DNA from: Vulcanibacillus modesticaldus
GTDB lineage: Bacteria > Bacillota > Bacilli > Tepidibacillales > Tepidibacillaceae
Direction: 5' to 3'
NCBI RefSeq assembly: GCF_001730235.1
Contig: NZ_MIJF01000003.1
Span: 1 to 54,298 of the forward strand
DNA length: 54,298 nucleotides
Shown: one piece after another, positions 29,636 through 38,103 of the stretch
Layout: each line of letters begins with the position of its first letter
Position numbering within the stretch: position 1 is the stretch's first letter
Translations under genes and position numbers: made by a program
Notes under the pieces: model-generated
What the model was told of the DNA's origin: nothing
Seen by the model: only the letters and a program-made list of their open reading frames with translations
The model's database searches: none

Positions 29636-29950
29636 TTGCAAGTTAAGAAACATAATCTGAGTAAGATTAATAATCCCAGCAAAAAAAGAATTAAGGGCAT
29701 TTTATTAATCTTAGCAGCATTTTCGTTATGGGCTATTTTTACGGTATATCATCAATGGCAGGACATCAGCGAGATAAAAGGAAAATTAGTAGAATTAAAG
29801 AAAGAAGAACAAAGGGTGTTAACTATAAAAAATGACTTGGAAAAAAAGGCCCAACTTCTGCAAAATAAAGATTATATTGCAGAACTAGCTAGAAAATATT
29901 ATTTTTTATCGAAACCTGGGGAAATAATAATAATATCTCTAGAGGAGTAA
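29636..29950 (+). CDS. divIC: Septum formation initiator DivIC (FtsB-like)
   Basis: Bitopic division protein that forms a complex with FtsL and DivIB at the septum. Short basic cytoplasmic N-terminus, one transmembrane helix (about 21-39), then an extracellular coiled coil (about 42-80) and a short globular end (YFLSKPGEIIIIS). 104 aa. TTG start with GGGGAGGAA at 29621-29629; the ATG at 29632 is out of frame and stops after four codons. Confidence 0.92.
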   Translation: MQVKKHNLSKINNPSKKRIKGILLILAAFSLWAIFTVYHQWQDISEIKGKLVELKKEEQRVLTIKNDLEKKAQLLQNKDYIAELARKYYFLSKPGEIIIISLEE

Positions 29951-29962
29951 CTATTGTCTATA

Positions 29963-29992
29963 TTGACATGCTTTCAAATATTTAGGTATAAT
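29963..29992 (+). promoter_or_regulatory. yabR: Sigma-A promoter of yabR
   Basis: TTGACA (29963-29968), 18-bp spacer, TATAAT (29987-29992); both hexamers are consensus. Start about 38 bases before the ATG. Confidence 0.9.
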
Positions 29993-30036
29993 CAGCTTAG
30001 TTTTATTTATTTTTATTAAGGAGGCACTTTTAATAC

Positions 30037-30429
30037 ATGTCAATCGAAATAGGCAGCAAATTGGAAGGAAAGGTAACTGGAATTACCCACTTTGGGGCTT
30101 TTGTTGAGCTGCCAAATGGTGAAACTGGTTTGGTCCACATTTCAGAAATCTCAGATAGTTATGTGAAAGATGTTAATGAATTTTTAAAAGTCGATGATGT
30201 GGTTACAGTTAAAGTAATTAATGTTGAAGAGAATGGGAAGATAGGCTTATCATTAAGAGGAGCTCGAGAAAAGCAAGTAAGTAAATCGATGAAACAAACG
30301 CGTCGCTATTCTAGGGAAAGTTTTGATGAGAAATTAAACAAGTTTTTAAAGGATAGTGAAGAACGACTCTCTTCTCTGAGGAAAAGTACTGACTCTAAAA
30401 GAGGGGGGCGTGGCACACGTCGCGGTTAA
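30037..30429 (+). CDS. yabR: S1 domain RNA-binding protein YabR
   Basis: 130-aa protein with one S1 OB-fold (about 5-75; GKVTGITHFGAFVELPNGETGLVHISEIS) and a basic, low-complexity C-terminus ending in RGGRGTRRG that probably adds RNA contacts. Close to general stress protein 13 and to the C-terminal part of PNPase. Specific target unknown. ATG 30037 with AAGGAGG upstream. Confidence 0.92.
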   Translation: MSIEIGSKLEGKVTGITHFGAFVELPNGETGLVHISEISDSYVKDVNEFLKVDDVVTVKVINVEENGKIGLSLRGAREKQVSKSMKQTRRYSRESFDEKLNKFLKDSEERLSSLRKSTDSKRGGRGTRRG

Positions 30430-30437
30430 GTATAAAT

Positions 30438-30464
30438 AAAAGCACCTTTTAGGTGCTTTTTCTT
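30438..30464 (+). terminator. Terminator of yabR
   Basis: 10-bp perfect stem AAAAGCACCT/AGGTGCTTTT, loop TTT, followed by TCTT. Confidence 0.88.
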
Positions 30465-30522
30465 AAGTCTTAATTCTTTAGAAAAAGGGGATAGAAAGTG
30501 ATAATAAAAATAAAAAAAAATA

Positions 30523-30552
30523 TTGACAAAGGAGTTATAGATATAATATAAT
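30523..30552 (+). promoter_or_regulatory. Promoter of the tRNA operon
   Basis: TTGACA (30523-30528), 18-bp spacer, TATAAT (30547-30552). It lies about 10 bases before the first tRNA precursor would start, and upstream A-tracts could act as an UP element. Confidence 0.85.
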
Positions 30553-30567
30553 AAATCTCGTGACTGA

Positions 30568-30643
<76 letters not shown>

Positions 30644-30663
30644 ATTAAAAACTAAGATGTTAT

Positions 30664-30740
30664 GGCGGCGTAGCTCAGCTGGCTAGAGCGTACGGTTCAT
30701 ACCCGTGAGGTCGGGGGTTCGATTCCCTCCGCCGCTACCA
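30664..30740 (+). tRNA. Elongator tRNA-Met (CAT)
   Basis: GGCGGCG acceptor, D arm TAGCTCAGCTGG, anticodon loop TTCATAC (CAT), T arm GGGGGTTCGATTCCC, encoded CCA. G1 pairs with T72 as a wobble, the pattern of Bacillus elongator tRNA-Met, so it is distinct from the initiator just upstream. This is the likely ligand of the metG T-box. Confidence 0.92.
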
Positions 30741-30752
30741 TTTTAAATATGT

Positions 30753-30827
30753 GGCCCGTTGGTCAAGTGGTTAAGACACCGCCCTTTCACGGCGGTAACA
30801 GGGGTTCGAATCCCCTACGGGTCACCA
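30753..30827 (+). tRNA. tRNA-Glu (TTC)
   Basis: Acceptor GGCCCGT with ACGGGTC, anticodon TTC in the loop CTTTCAC, T arm GGGGTTCGAATCCCC, encoded CCA. 75 nt. Confidence 0.94.
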
Positions 30828-30833
30828 TAATAA

Positions 30834-30909
30834 GGACGGTTAGCTCAGCTGGGAGAGCACCTGCCTTACAAGCAGGGGGTCGGCGGTTCGATCCCGTCAC
30901 CGTCCACCA
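30834..30909 (+). tRNA. tRNA-Val (TAC)
   Basis: Acceptor GGACGGT with ACCGTCC, D arm TAGCTCAGCTGGG, anticodon TAC between CTGCC and AGCAG, T loop GGTTCGATCC, encoded CCA. 76 nt. Last of the four-gene cluster. Confidence 0.94.
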
Positions 30910-30921
30910 TTAATCGAAGTC

Positions 30922-30949
30922 AAACACGTTTATCAAACGTGTTTTTTTA
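30922..30949 (+). terminator. Terminator of the tRNA operon
   Basis: 10-bp stem AAACACGTTT/AAACGTGTTT with loop ATC and a run of T. Confidence 0.9.
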
Positions 30950-31004
30950 TTTGTTTTTTTTATTTAATTCAATATCCAAACATGGTTATTTTTTTAGGAA
31001 GTTT

Positions 31005-31174
31005 TGTCGGATTAGTCGGTTTTCTCCAGTAAATCGACAGCAATTTTTAGAAACGTATGTTTGCAAAACGTTAAACACCTCATAGGTTCGTGTCGTTAAC
31101 AAGAAAATTGTCGTAAATTTTTTTTGATTACCATTCCTGTTTTGACAAATTTTATAGTGGTTTATGATTATAAT
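31005..31174 (+). promoter_or_regulatory. spoIIE: spoIIE promoter: 21-bp-spaced sigma-A elements with multiple Spo0A boxes
   Basis: TTGACA (31142-31147) and TATAAT (31169-31174) are separated by 21 bp, the unusual spacing known for Spo0A-activated spoIIE/spoIIG promoters. TGACAAA, a Spo0A-box variant, overlaps the -35 (31143-31149). Further 0A-like heptamers are TGTCGTA (31109-31115), TGTCGTT (31091-31097), TGTCGAT on the minus strand (31039-31033) and TGTCGGA (31005-31011). Confidence 0.85.
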
Positions 31175-31208
31175 AGATGGCACAAAAAGTAATAAGGTGG
31201 TGCCATTG

Positions 31209-33698
31209 ATGATACGAAAAATGAATATCAGAACGGGTTTGCAGATTCAAGGGGAGATTACATCTAAATATATAAATCGTTTAAATGAATTGTTAAAAAA
31301 GCTTTTTAGATCTCTTTCTAATTTGTTTGTTAAAAAGTTGGAAATCCATATTCTTATTATGGGCTTATTGTTAGGGAGGGCAATGATTTTAAATGAATTG
31401 TCACCTTTTGCAATTCCCTTTTTTGCAGTGATGTACCAATTGAAGCGAAGTAAGTTATTTTTTATCTCTTTAGCAATATTATTTGGTTCGAATCTAGCCG
31501 CCTATAATTATACCGACAGGGTATTGTTCGGGATGATAATCTTTCTTGTAATTGAAAAATGGCTAGAAAAAAAGCGTAAAATAGATCTCACATATTCACC
31601 ATTTATAGTAGCCATCGCCATTTTTATTCCTCAAATAGCTCTATTCTCTAATAATCAGGCAAATCAGTTTTATCCATGGATAATGACGGGTATAGAAAGT
31701 TTATTAGGTTTTATTCTTACTTTAATTTTTGTACAAGCTATGCCAATTTTAATTTATAAACGAGAAAACGTAACTTTAAACCAAGAAGAAATTATTGCTC
31801 TAACGATTGTTTTAGCATCTGTAATGTCGGGAACAGTTGGTTGGACATTAAATGGGTATTTGATAGAGAATATGATTTCTCGATATTTTATATTAATTTT
31901 TGCTCTAGCGGGTGGAAGTACAATTGGAGCAACAATTGGAGTTGTAACTGGTTTAATATTAAGCCTTTCTAATTCGAATGCAATATATCAAATTAGTCTA
32001 CTAGCTTTTGCTGGATTATTAGCTGGACTTTTGAAACAAGCTAATAAAATCGGGGTTACCATAGGTTTTTTGCTAGGTACTGCGATCTTATCAGTTTATA
32101 TAGGAAATCAAGATCAAATATTACAATCATTAAGTGAATCAATAATTGCGATAATATTTTTTCTACTTACTCCTAACAATTTTTTAAAAGGGATTGCTAA
32201 ATTTGTACCCGGGACAAATGAATATCATCATTATTATCAAGATTATATTACGGGGATTAGAAATATCACCTCTAAAAAGATTGAGCAATTTGCCAATATG
32301 TTTTCACAATTAGCAAATAGTTTCCAAGATATTTCTATTTCACCCCGTTTAGAACAAAATGAACAAGTAAATCATTTTATCAATCACGTAACAAAAAGTA
32401 ATTGTGATGTATGTTGGAAAAGAAAAAAATGTTGGGATGAAGAGTTTTTTAAAACTTATAATTTGATCACAGAGTTGATGACGACAATAGAGTCTAAAGA
32501 AAAATTTTCTAAAAAAGACATTCCTGATAGTTGGTCAGACAAGTGTGTAAAGAGTGATCAGATAGCATTTCAGCTATTAGATATTTATGAAAGCTATAGT
32601 GAGCATTTATATTGGAAAACACAATTGGAAGAAAGCAGACTTTTAGTAGCGCATCAACTGTTCGGAGTTTCTCAAGTAATGAAAGATCTGGCGACAGAAA
32701 TTAATAAGGGGGATAAAGAGTTAAAGGAGCAAGAGCAACAGATAAAAGATTCTCTGGAGATGCTCGGATTATCGATTAGACAAGTAAATGTAATAAATTT
32801 AGATGAAGGAAATGTAGAAATAGAGGTAATACAACCTACCTGTAATGGTACTGAAGAATGTACTAAGGTGGTCGCTCCATTATTATCTGAAGTGGTTGGG
32901 GAAAATATAATAGTAAGTAAGAAAGAATGTTATGGCAATGATGGTAGCTGTAAAATGTGTCTAAAGTCAGCCAAGAATTATGATGTTGGTATTGGTTATG
33001 CTAGCGCAGCAAAAGATGGAAAATGGCTATCGGGAGATAGTTTTAGTACAATCGAAATCGGCAATGGAAAATATGCAATTGCTTTAAGCGATGGTATGGG
33101 AAATGGTGAGAGAGCCCAAAAGGAGAGCAAGACAACACTTGAGTTACTTCGTCAATTATTGCGTTCCGGATTTGATGAGACTTTCTCGATAAAAACGATT
33201 AATTCAGTATTACTATTAAGATCACAGGAGGATATTTTCTCCACTCTTGATTTAGCGATTATAGATTTATTTGATGGATATACAAAGTTTTTGAAGGTTG
33301 GCTCAACCCCAAGTTTCATAAAACGTCAAGATGAAATTTTTATGATATCGGCAAGTAATCTTCCAGTAGGGATAATTCAAGATATTGATATTGATAGTAA
33401 GGAATTTTCACTAAAACCAGGTGATCTTTTAGTAATGTTAACAGATGGGATATATGACTCGCCAAAACAGGTGGTTAATAAAGAACTATGGATGAAGCGA
33501 ATGATTCAAGAAATAGAGACAAATGACCCGCAAGAATTTGCCGACTTAATATTAGAAAAGGTAGTTCGTGATAAAAAGGGAGTGATTAATGATGATATGA
33601 CCGTAATCGTTGCAAAAATTGAAGAAAACAAACCTGATTGGTCTACGATAAAAATACCGGGTATATCAAGAATAGAACGAGAGAAAAAGATAAATTAG
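31209..33698 (+). CDS. spoIIE: SpoIIE, stage II sporulation serine phosphatase
   Basis: Membrane PP2C phosphatase that dephosphorylates SpoIIAA to release sigma-F in the forespore and helps shape the polar septum. N-terminal third has about ten transmembrane helices (40-330), a central FtsZ-binding and regulatory region, and a C-terminal PP2C domain with ALSDGMGNGE (625-634), MLTDGIYD and NDDMTVIVAKI. 829 aa, close to B. subtilis 827. ATG 31209 with AAGGTGGTG at 31193-31201; an earlier in-frame ATG at 31164 would lie inside the promoter. Confidence 0.96.
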   Translation: MIRKMNIRTGLQIQGEITSKYINRLNELLKKLFRSLSNLFVKKLEIHILIMGLLLGRAMILNELSPFAIPFFAVMYQLKRSKLFFISLAILFGSNLAAYNYTDRVLFGMIIFLVIEKWLEKKRKIDLTYSPFIVAIAIFIPQIALFSNNQANQFYPWIMTGIESLLGFILTLIFVQAMPILIYKRENVTLNQEEIIALTIVLASVMSGTVGWTLNGYLIENMISRYFILIFALAGGSTIGATIGVVTGLILSLSNSNAIYQISLLAFAGLLAGLLKQANKIGVTIGFLLGTAILSVYIGNQDQILQSLSESIIAIIFFLLTPNNFLKGIAKFVPGTNEYHHYYQDYITGIRNITSKKIEQFANMFSQLANSFQDISISPRLEQNEQVNHFINHVTKSNCDVCWKRKKCWDEEFFKTYNLITELMTTIESKEKFSKKDIPDSWSDKCVKSDQIAFQLLDIYESYSEHLYWKTQLEESRLLVAHQLFGVSQVMKDLATEINKGDKELKEQEQQIKDSLEMLGLSIRQVNVINLDEGNVEIEVIQPTCNGTEECTKVVAPLLSEVVGENIIVSKKECYGNDGSCKMCLKSAKNYDVGIGYASAAKDGKWLSGDSFSTIEIGNGKYAIALSDGMGNGERAQKESKTTLELLRQLLRSGFDETFSIKTINSVLLLRSQEDIFSTLDLAIIDLFDGYTKFLKVGSTPSFIKRQDEIFMISASNLPVGIIQDIDIDSKEFSLKPGDLLVMLTDGIYDSPKQVVNKELWMKRMIQEIETNDPQEFADLILEKVVRDKKGVINDDMTVIVAKIEENKPDWSTIKIPGISRIEREKKIN

Positions 33699-33710
33699 GA
33701 ATATTATTTG

Positions 33711-33740
33711 GTATAACCTTCCTCGATTGTGGATATTAAT
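33711..33740 (+). promoter_or_regulatory. yabS: Possible forespore promoter of yabS-yabT
   Basis: GTATA (33711-33715) matches the sigma-F -35 GYATA; 15-16 bp downstream GGATATTAAT resembles only part of a sigma-F or sigma-G -10. Spacing to the ribosome site at 33752 is suitable. Weak support. Confidence 0.3.
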
Positions 33741-33764
33741 GTATTAAAGAGAGGAGGAAGGTTT

Positions 33765-34499
33765 GTGGTTCGTAATGTAAAGTTCAATCAAATAACGCTA
33801 ATTACTGACGGATTTTCGAATCAAGGAATATCACCGATTGTAGCCGCTAGACAGGCTAATCGACAGAATATTTCGGTAAATGTTGTTGGTATTACAGATG
33901 CTGGAACAATTGGTGAACAAGGTAGATTAGAGATTAAAAATATCGCGGACTCCGGTGGCGGTCTGAGTCAGATTGTTCCTTTAGAAAAAATTTCAAGAAC
34001 TGTACAAATGGTTACTAGACAAGCTATCAATAACACCATTCAACAAGTTGTACATACTCAATTGACACAAATATTAGGTAATGATGACCTAGTTTCCATT
34101 CCCCCAAAGGAACGAATAAAAGTAGCGCAGATGATGGATAACATGGCTGAATATGGACATCTCAATGTTTTACTTTTAATAGATCAGAGTGCTAGCATGG
34201 CAAGAAAGATGAAAAAGGTTGAAGAAGCAATTTTGGATTTTCAGCTAAGCTTATCATCGAGGGCTGGTAGTAGCTACATTTCCATCGTTACTTTTCCAGG
34301 AGAAAGCAGTTACATAGATATTAAAGTCCCCTGGACAAATGAAATTAAACGGATAAATTCTCTTTTAAATAACTTGACACCAAGGGGCAATACGCCTACA
34401 GGGCCAGCTATTTTAGCTAGTATACAATATTTTGCTCAGCTTGATAATCAGTTTAATAAATCTATTACAAATGGTGTTTTAGATGAGTATGTTATTTAA
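33765..34499 (+). CDS. yabS: VWA-domain protein YabS
   Basis: 244-aa cytosolic protein with a von Willebrand factor A-like N-terminal half (ITLITDGFSNQG; NVVGITDAG) and a second VWA-like half (LLLIDQSASMARKMKKV with DxSxS, and GNTPTGPAI). Function unknown; in B. subtilis it sits between spoIIE and yabT in the same way. GTG 33765 is chosen after GAGGAGGAAGG (33752-33762); a GTG at 33729 in frame lacks a site. Overlaps yabT by 17 bases. Confidence 0.85.
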   Translation: MVRNVKFNQITLITDGFSNQGISPIVAARQANRQNISVNVVGITDAGTIGEQGRLEIKNIADSGGGLSQIVPLEKISRTVQMVTRQAINNTIQQVVHTQLTQILGNDDLVSIPPKERIKVAQMMDNMAEYGHLNVLLLIDQSASMARKMKKVEEAILDFQLSLSSRAGSSYISIVTFPGESSYIDIKVPWTNEIKRINSLLNNLTPRGNTPTGPAILASIQYFAQLDNQFNKSITNGVLDEYVI

Positions 34500-35397
34500 T
34501 TCAAAAGACAATATATTAAAACCTGGAACCGTTATTACTGGAAAGTGGAATAAAAAAAAATATACTGTGATTAGGATCCTTGGTTCGGGGGAAAATGGTA
34601 TAGTTTATTTAGTCCAATTCTTAGGCAAACAATATGCCCTTAAAATGAGTCTAGCCACCATAGATTTAAGTCTTGAAATACAGGTTATTCAGCGTTTAAA
34701 TAATACCCAAGGTCAACTCCTTGGGTTTTCTGTGTTTGATATAGATGATTTTCAGTATAAGGAAAAACTATTTACATTTTACGTGATGCCCTATAAAAAT
34801 GGAATATCGATTGAAAAATATCTTTATGGTAAGGACTGCATAGAGTATTACAATGTCTTTAGGCGAGTTCTAGAATTATTAATTTCGATTCATGATGAGG
34901 GTTGGGTACTTGGAGACATCAAACCAGAACATATCCTAATTGAACCCGAAAAGCTAAGGATCTCAATTATTGATCTTGGTGGAGTTACTCGTTTTAATGA
35001 GGGGGTTAGACAATTTACGGAGCTTTATGATCGTGGTAGTTGGAAAGTTGGCAATCGCAAAGCCGATTCTCATTATGATCTATTTGCTCTAGTAATGGTT
35101 TTTATTCAAATAAGTATTGGTAAAAATAAATTGCTCAAAATTTTTAAACAATCCCGTGATATAAATAAAGTTTATGATATAATACGTAATATTAATTTAC
35201 TAAGGCCTTTAAAGCCAACGTTTAAAGAGGTCTTGTACGGTAAATCGATAAATTCAAAAAAAGTTATTAAAGATTTACAAAATAATACTCCAACTTTAGA
35301 TGATAAAAATAAATCTAACCGTTGGATAGAATGGTTATTTACAACTTCCGTTATTTTATTTATTCTAGTTTTTGTACATTTAATTTATTATTGGTAG
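34483..35397 (+). CDS. yabT: YabT-like serine/threonine protein kinase with C-terminal membrane anchor
   Basis: Hanks-type kinase. Glycine loop LGSGENGIVYL with catalytic lysine K54 (YALKM), catalytic aspartate D145 in GDIKPEH, metal-binding D164 in DLG in place of DFG. The HRD-type motif reads L-G-D, and His stands where Asn is usual after KPE, as in atypical YabT kinases. One C-terminal helix (about 284-304) anchors it. B. subtilis YabT is a forespore, DNA-activated kinase of RecA and AbrB. ATG 34483 or 34489 could start it. 304 aa, slightly short. Confidence 0.85.
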   Translation: MSMLFNSKDNILKPGTVITGKWNKKKYTVIRILGSGENGIVYLVQFLGKQYALKMSLATIDLSLEIQVIQRLNNTQGQLLGFSVFDIDDFQYKEKLFTFYVMPYKNGISIEKYLYGKDCIEYYNVFRRVLELLISIHDEGWVLGDIKPEHILIEPEKLRISIIDLGGVTRFNEGVRQFTELYDRGSWKVGNRKADSHYDLFALVMVFIQISIGKNKLLKIFKQSRDINKVYDIIRNINLLRPLKPTFKEVLYGKSINSKKVIKDLQNNTPTLDDKNKSNRWIEWLFTTSVILFILVFVHLIYYW

Positions 35398-35416
35398 ATT
35401 TGGGGGAAACCTTGAA

Positions 35417-36175
35417 GTGAAGGCCGATATATCTGAAATCATCGAAGTTTGTTTATTAGCAGGAAAAATAATACTTTCTAACGGTGGAGAAACATATCGG
35501 GTTGAAGATACGATGATCCGAATAGCTCAATCTTATTCAGTTAAGGAAGTTTATAGTTTTGTAACTCCTACGGGAATTTTTCTAACGGTCCAAGGAGAAA
35601 ACAAAGGACAGGAACAAACAAAATTCATAAGAATTTTTGAACGTTCGATAGACCTGAATAAAGTAGTTTTAGTTAATGATATTTCACGAAGAATCTGTAA
35701 TGGTTCGTTAACTATAGACGAAGCATATGAAAAGTTGTTAGAAATTGAAAACCAAAAACATCTATACCCCAAATGGATACAAATCATAGCTGCTGCAATC
35801 GCTACTGGTTTTTTTGCTTTGATGTTTGGTGGTGATTGGAAAGACTATCTTTCAGCTTTCATAACCGGAGGAATCGGTTTTGTTGTATTTATTTACATTC
35901 ATCGCTTAGTTCGGGTAAAATTTTTTACGGAAATCATTACCTCAACAATAATTGGATTAATCTCTGTTTTCTTTCTAAAAATAGGATTGGGAAACCATTT
36001 AGAAAAAATAGTAGTTGGTTCAATAATGCCGATGGTCCCAGGAGTTCAAATAACAAACGCAGTAAGGGATTTGATGGCCGGAGATTTGGTATCTGGTGTA
36101 GCTAGAGGTTCAGAGGCTTTAATTACTGCTTTAGCAATTGGTACCGGAATCGCTGTAGTTATCTCATTTTTATAA
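35417..36175 (+). CDS. Threonine/serine exporter ThrE, larger N-terminal-type subunit
   Basis: ThrE_1-family (YjjP-like) membrane protein. Residues 1-110 form the soluble part (CLLAGKIILSNGGETYRVEDTM is the family signature); 115-252 contain about five hydrophobic helices with MPMVPGVQITNAVRDLMAGD. Works with the following small subunit as a split ThrE exporter in bacteria where function is known; substrate here (threonine, serine or an organic acid) is uncertain. GTG start with GGGGGAAA upstream. No equivalent sits between yabT and tilS in B. subtilis. Confidence 0.88.
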   Translation: MKADISEIIEVCLLAGKIILSNGGETYRVEDTMIRIAQSYSVKEVYSFVTPTGIFLTVQGENKGQEQTKFIRIFERSIDLNKVVLVNDISRRICNGSLTIDEAYEKLLEIENQKHLYPKWIQIIAAAIATGFFALMFGGDWKDYLSAFITGGIGFVVFIYIHRLVRVKFFTEIITSTIIGLISVFFLKIGLGNHLEKIVVGSIMPMVPGVQITNAVRDLMAGDLVSGVARGSEALITALAIGTGIAVVISFL

Positions 36176-36214
36176 ATAGGAATAATATAGAAAGTAAGAA
36201 GTGTGTGATGGATA

Positions 36215-36679
36215 ATGATATTTCTAGATTTAGATTTAAAACCATTATATTCTAGCTTAATAGCTACAATGGCATTTGGAATTATTTTTAACGTACCTAA
36301 AAAAACTATCACTAGCGGTGGGATCATAGGTATGTTAGGTTGGTCAATATATACTTGGCTAATAGATGTTCTTAAATATGAGATGGTATCGGCTACATTA
36401 GTAGCAGCTTTTTTTGTAGCAAATTTTAGTCAAGTATTGGCTAGATATCATAAAATTCCTGTTACTGTTTTTAGTATTTCAGGTATTATACCTCTCGTAC
36501 CTGGTGGTTTGGCATATGATACTATGCGGAATTTTGTGGAGAATGATTATTTGACTGGAGTAAGGTTGGGAACAAAAACCTTATTAATCTCAGGGGCAAT
36601 TGCTTTTGGACTAATTATTTCAGGGGTAATATCACAGACCATAAGAGGGAAAGAGCGTAATTATGTTAAAGAAAGTTGA
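36215..36679 (+). CDS. Threonine/serine exporter ThrE, smaller YjjB-type subunit
   Basis: 154-aa ThrE_2-family membrane protein with four to five hydrophobic helices and the conserved SISGIIPLVPGGLAYDTMRN turn, which mirrors the MVPG motif of its partner. The pair makes a complete ThrE when placed end to end. ATG 36215 has only a weak ribosome site. Its 3' end overlaps tilS by 17 bases, so the three genes are probably one transcript. Confidence 0.87.
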   Translation: MIFLDLDLKPLYSSLIATMAFGIIFNVPKKTITSGGIIGMLGWSIYTWLIDVLKYEMVSATLVAAFFVANFSQVLARYHKIPVTVFSISGIIPLVPGGLAYDTMRNFVENDYLTGVRLGTKTLLISGAIAFGLIISGVISQTIRGKERNYVKES

Positions 36680-38033
36680 AAAAACAATTAAATCTTATCA
36701 GATGGTGGATAATAATAAACCGATTATCATAGGGGTATCAGGTGGTCCTGATTCCATGGCTCTTTTAGATGTTATGTCCAAAATATTGACTAATAAGCTA
36801 ATTGTAGCTCATCTAAATCATCAATTTAGAGGTAGAGATGCAGAAGAAGATGCAGAGTTTGTAAAAAATGAATGCGAAAAAAGAGGGATTAAAGTCGTAG
36901 TGAAATCAATAAATGTTCCTCTTTATATGAAAAGGACAGGGCTTGGTGCCCAAGAAGCAGCTAGAGAAGTGCGGTACCAATTTTATCGTGACGTGGCGAG
37001 AGAATGGAATGCTAGGATTATTGCTTTAGGACACCATGCTAATGACCAAGCAGAAACCATTATGATGAGAATAATTAGAGGGACAGGAATTCATGGGCTA
37101 GCTGGCATTCCCTATACCCGTGATTTTGAAGGGCTTAAGATAGTAAGACCATTATTAGATGTAACTAGGGAAGAGATAGAAAATTATTGTAAAAAAAATT
37201 CCATTTCTTACAGGACAGATAAGAGTAATTTTTCAACGAAGTATTTTCGAAATGAAGTAAGGTTAAATATCTTACCTTATTTAGAAAAATATAATTACAA
37301 AATAACTTCTCATCTACATCAAATTGCAAAAGTAATTCAGGATGAGGATAGATATCTTAATAAAATAGCAGAGGAATTTTTAGCAGAAAATATGATTAAT
37401 GAACGAGGTGATACTAATAGTCTAAATATATCATCCCTGCAAAAACTGGATATTGCTTTACAAAGAAGAGTCATTTATCTAATATTAAGGTATCTAAATT
37501 TAAATCAGGAGCTAACCTATATCCATATTGATGGGATTATGCGTTTAATAAATCAAAAACATCCATCAAAGTCTATCGATTTACCTGGTGTACGGGTGTA
37601 TCGGGATTATGATCAAATTATTTTTACTCCAGTAAAGGAACGGGGAAATAAGCCATATTCCTATCAACTTACCGTTCCGGGTGACGTAGAATTAGATGAG
37701 GTTAACAAAAAAATTATAGCCTATGTTACAAAAAAACCTGAAGAACCATCTGGAGTATGGGCTGTGTTTGATTATAATCAATTAAAAAATAAGAAATTAA
37801 TTATTCGTTCCCGTAATGCTGGTGATCGTATAGAAATACTGGGATTAGGTGGTTCTAAAAAAGTAAAAGACATATTTATTGATGAAAAAATATCAAAGGA
37901 GTATCGTGACTTACAACCGATCCTTGAATGTGATGGTGAAATACTTTGGATTCCTGGGATCAGAAGGTCAAAGCATGCTCTGATTTCTGAATCGACAGAA
38001 GATTTTCTTTATGTGGTTTTTATTGATCAATAA
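36663..38033 (+). CDS. tilS: tRNA(Ile)-lysidine synthetase
   Basis: Converts C34 of tRNA-Ile(CAU) to lysidine so it reads AUA; essential. PP-loop SGGPDS at 26-31, followed by the ATPase domain, linker and C-terminal TilS domains (IIRSRNAGDRI; KKVKDIFIDEKI). 456 aa, typical of the long Bacillus form. ATG 36663 lies inside the end of the previous gene, with GAGGGAAAGAG upstream. Confidence 0.95.
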   Translation: MLKKVEKTIKSYQMVDNNKPIIIGVSGGPDSMALLDVMSKILTNKLIVAHLNHQFRGRDAEEDAEFVKNECEKRGIKVVVKSINVPLYMKRTGLGAQEAAREVRYQFYRDVAREWNARIIALGHHANDQAETIMMRIIRGTGIHGLAGIPYTRDFEGLKIVRPLLDVTREEIENYCKKNSISYRTDKSNFSTKYFRNEVRLNILPYLEKYNYKITSHLHQIAKVIQDEDRYLNKIAEEFLAENMINERGDTNSLNISSLQKLDIALQRRVIYLILRYLNLNQELTYIHIDGIMRLINQKHPSKSIDLPGVRVYRDYDQIIFTPVKERGNKPYSYQLTVPGDVELDEVNKKIIAYVTKKPEEPSGVWAVFDYNQLKNKKLIIRSRNAGDRIEILGLGGSKKVKDIFIDEKISKEYRDLQPILECDGEILWIPGIRRSKHALISESTEDFLYVVFIDQ

Positions 38034-38103
38034 TAAATATAAAAACATAATAGCTGTAATTATAATTTGAAAATCTAAAATAGTGTAATACAGGAGGATG
38101 ATT

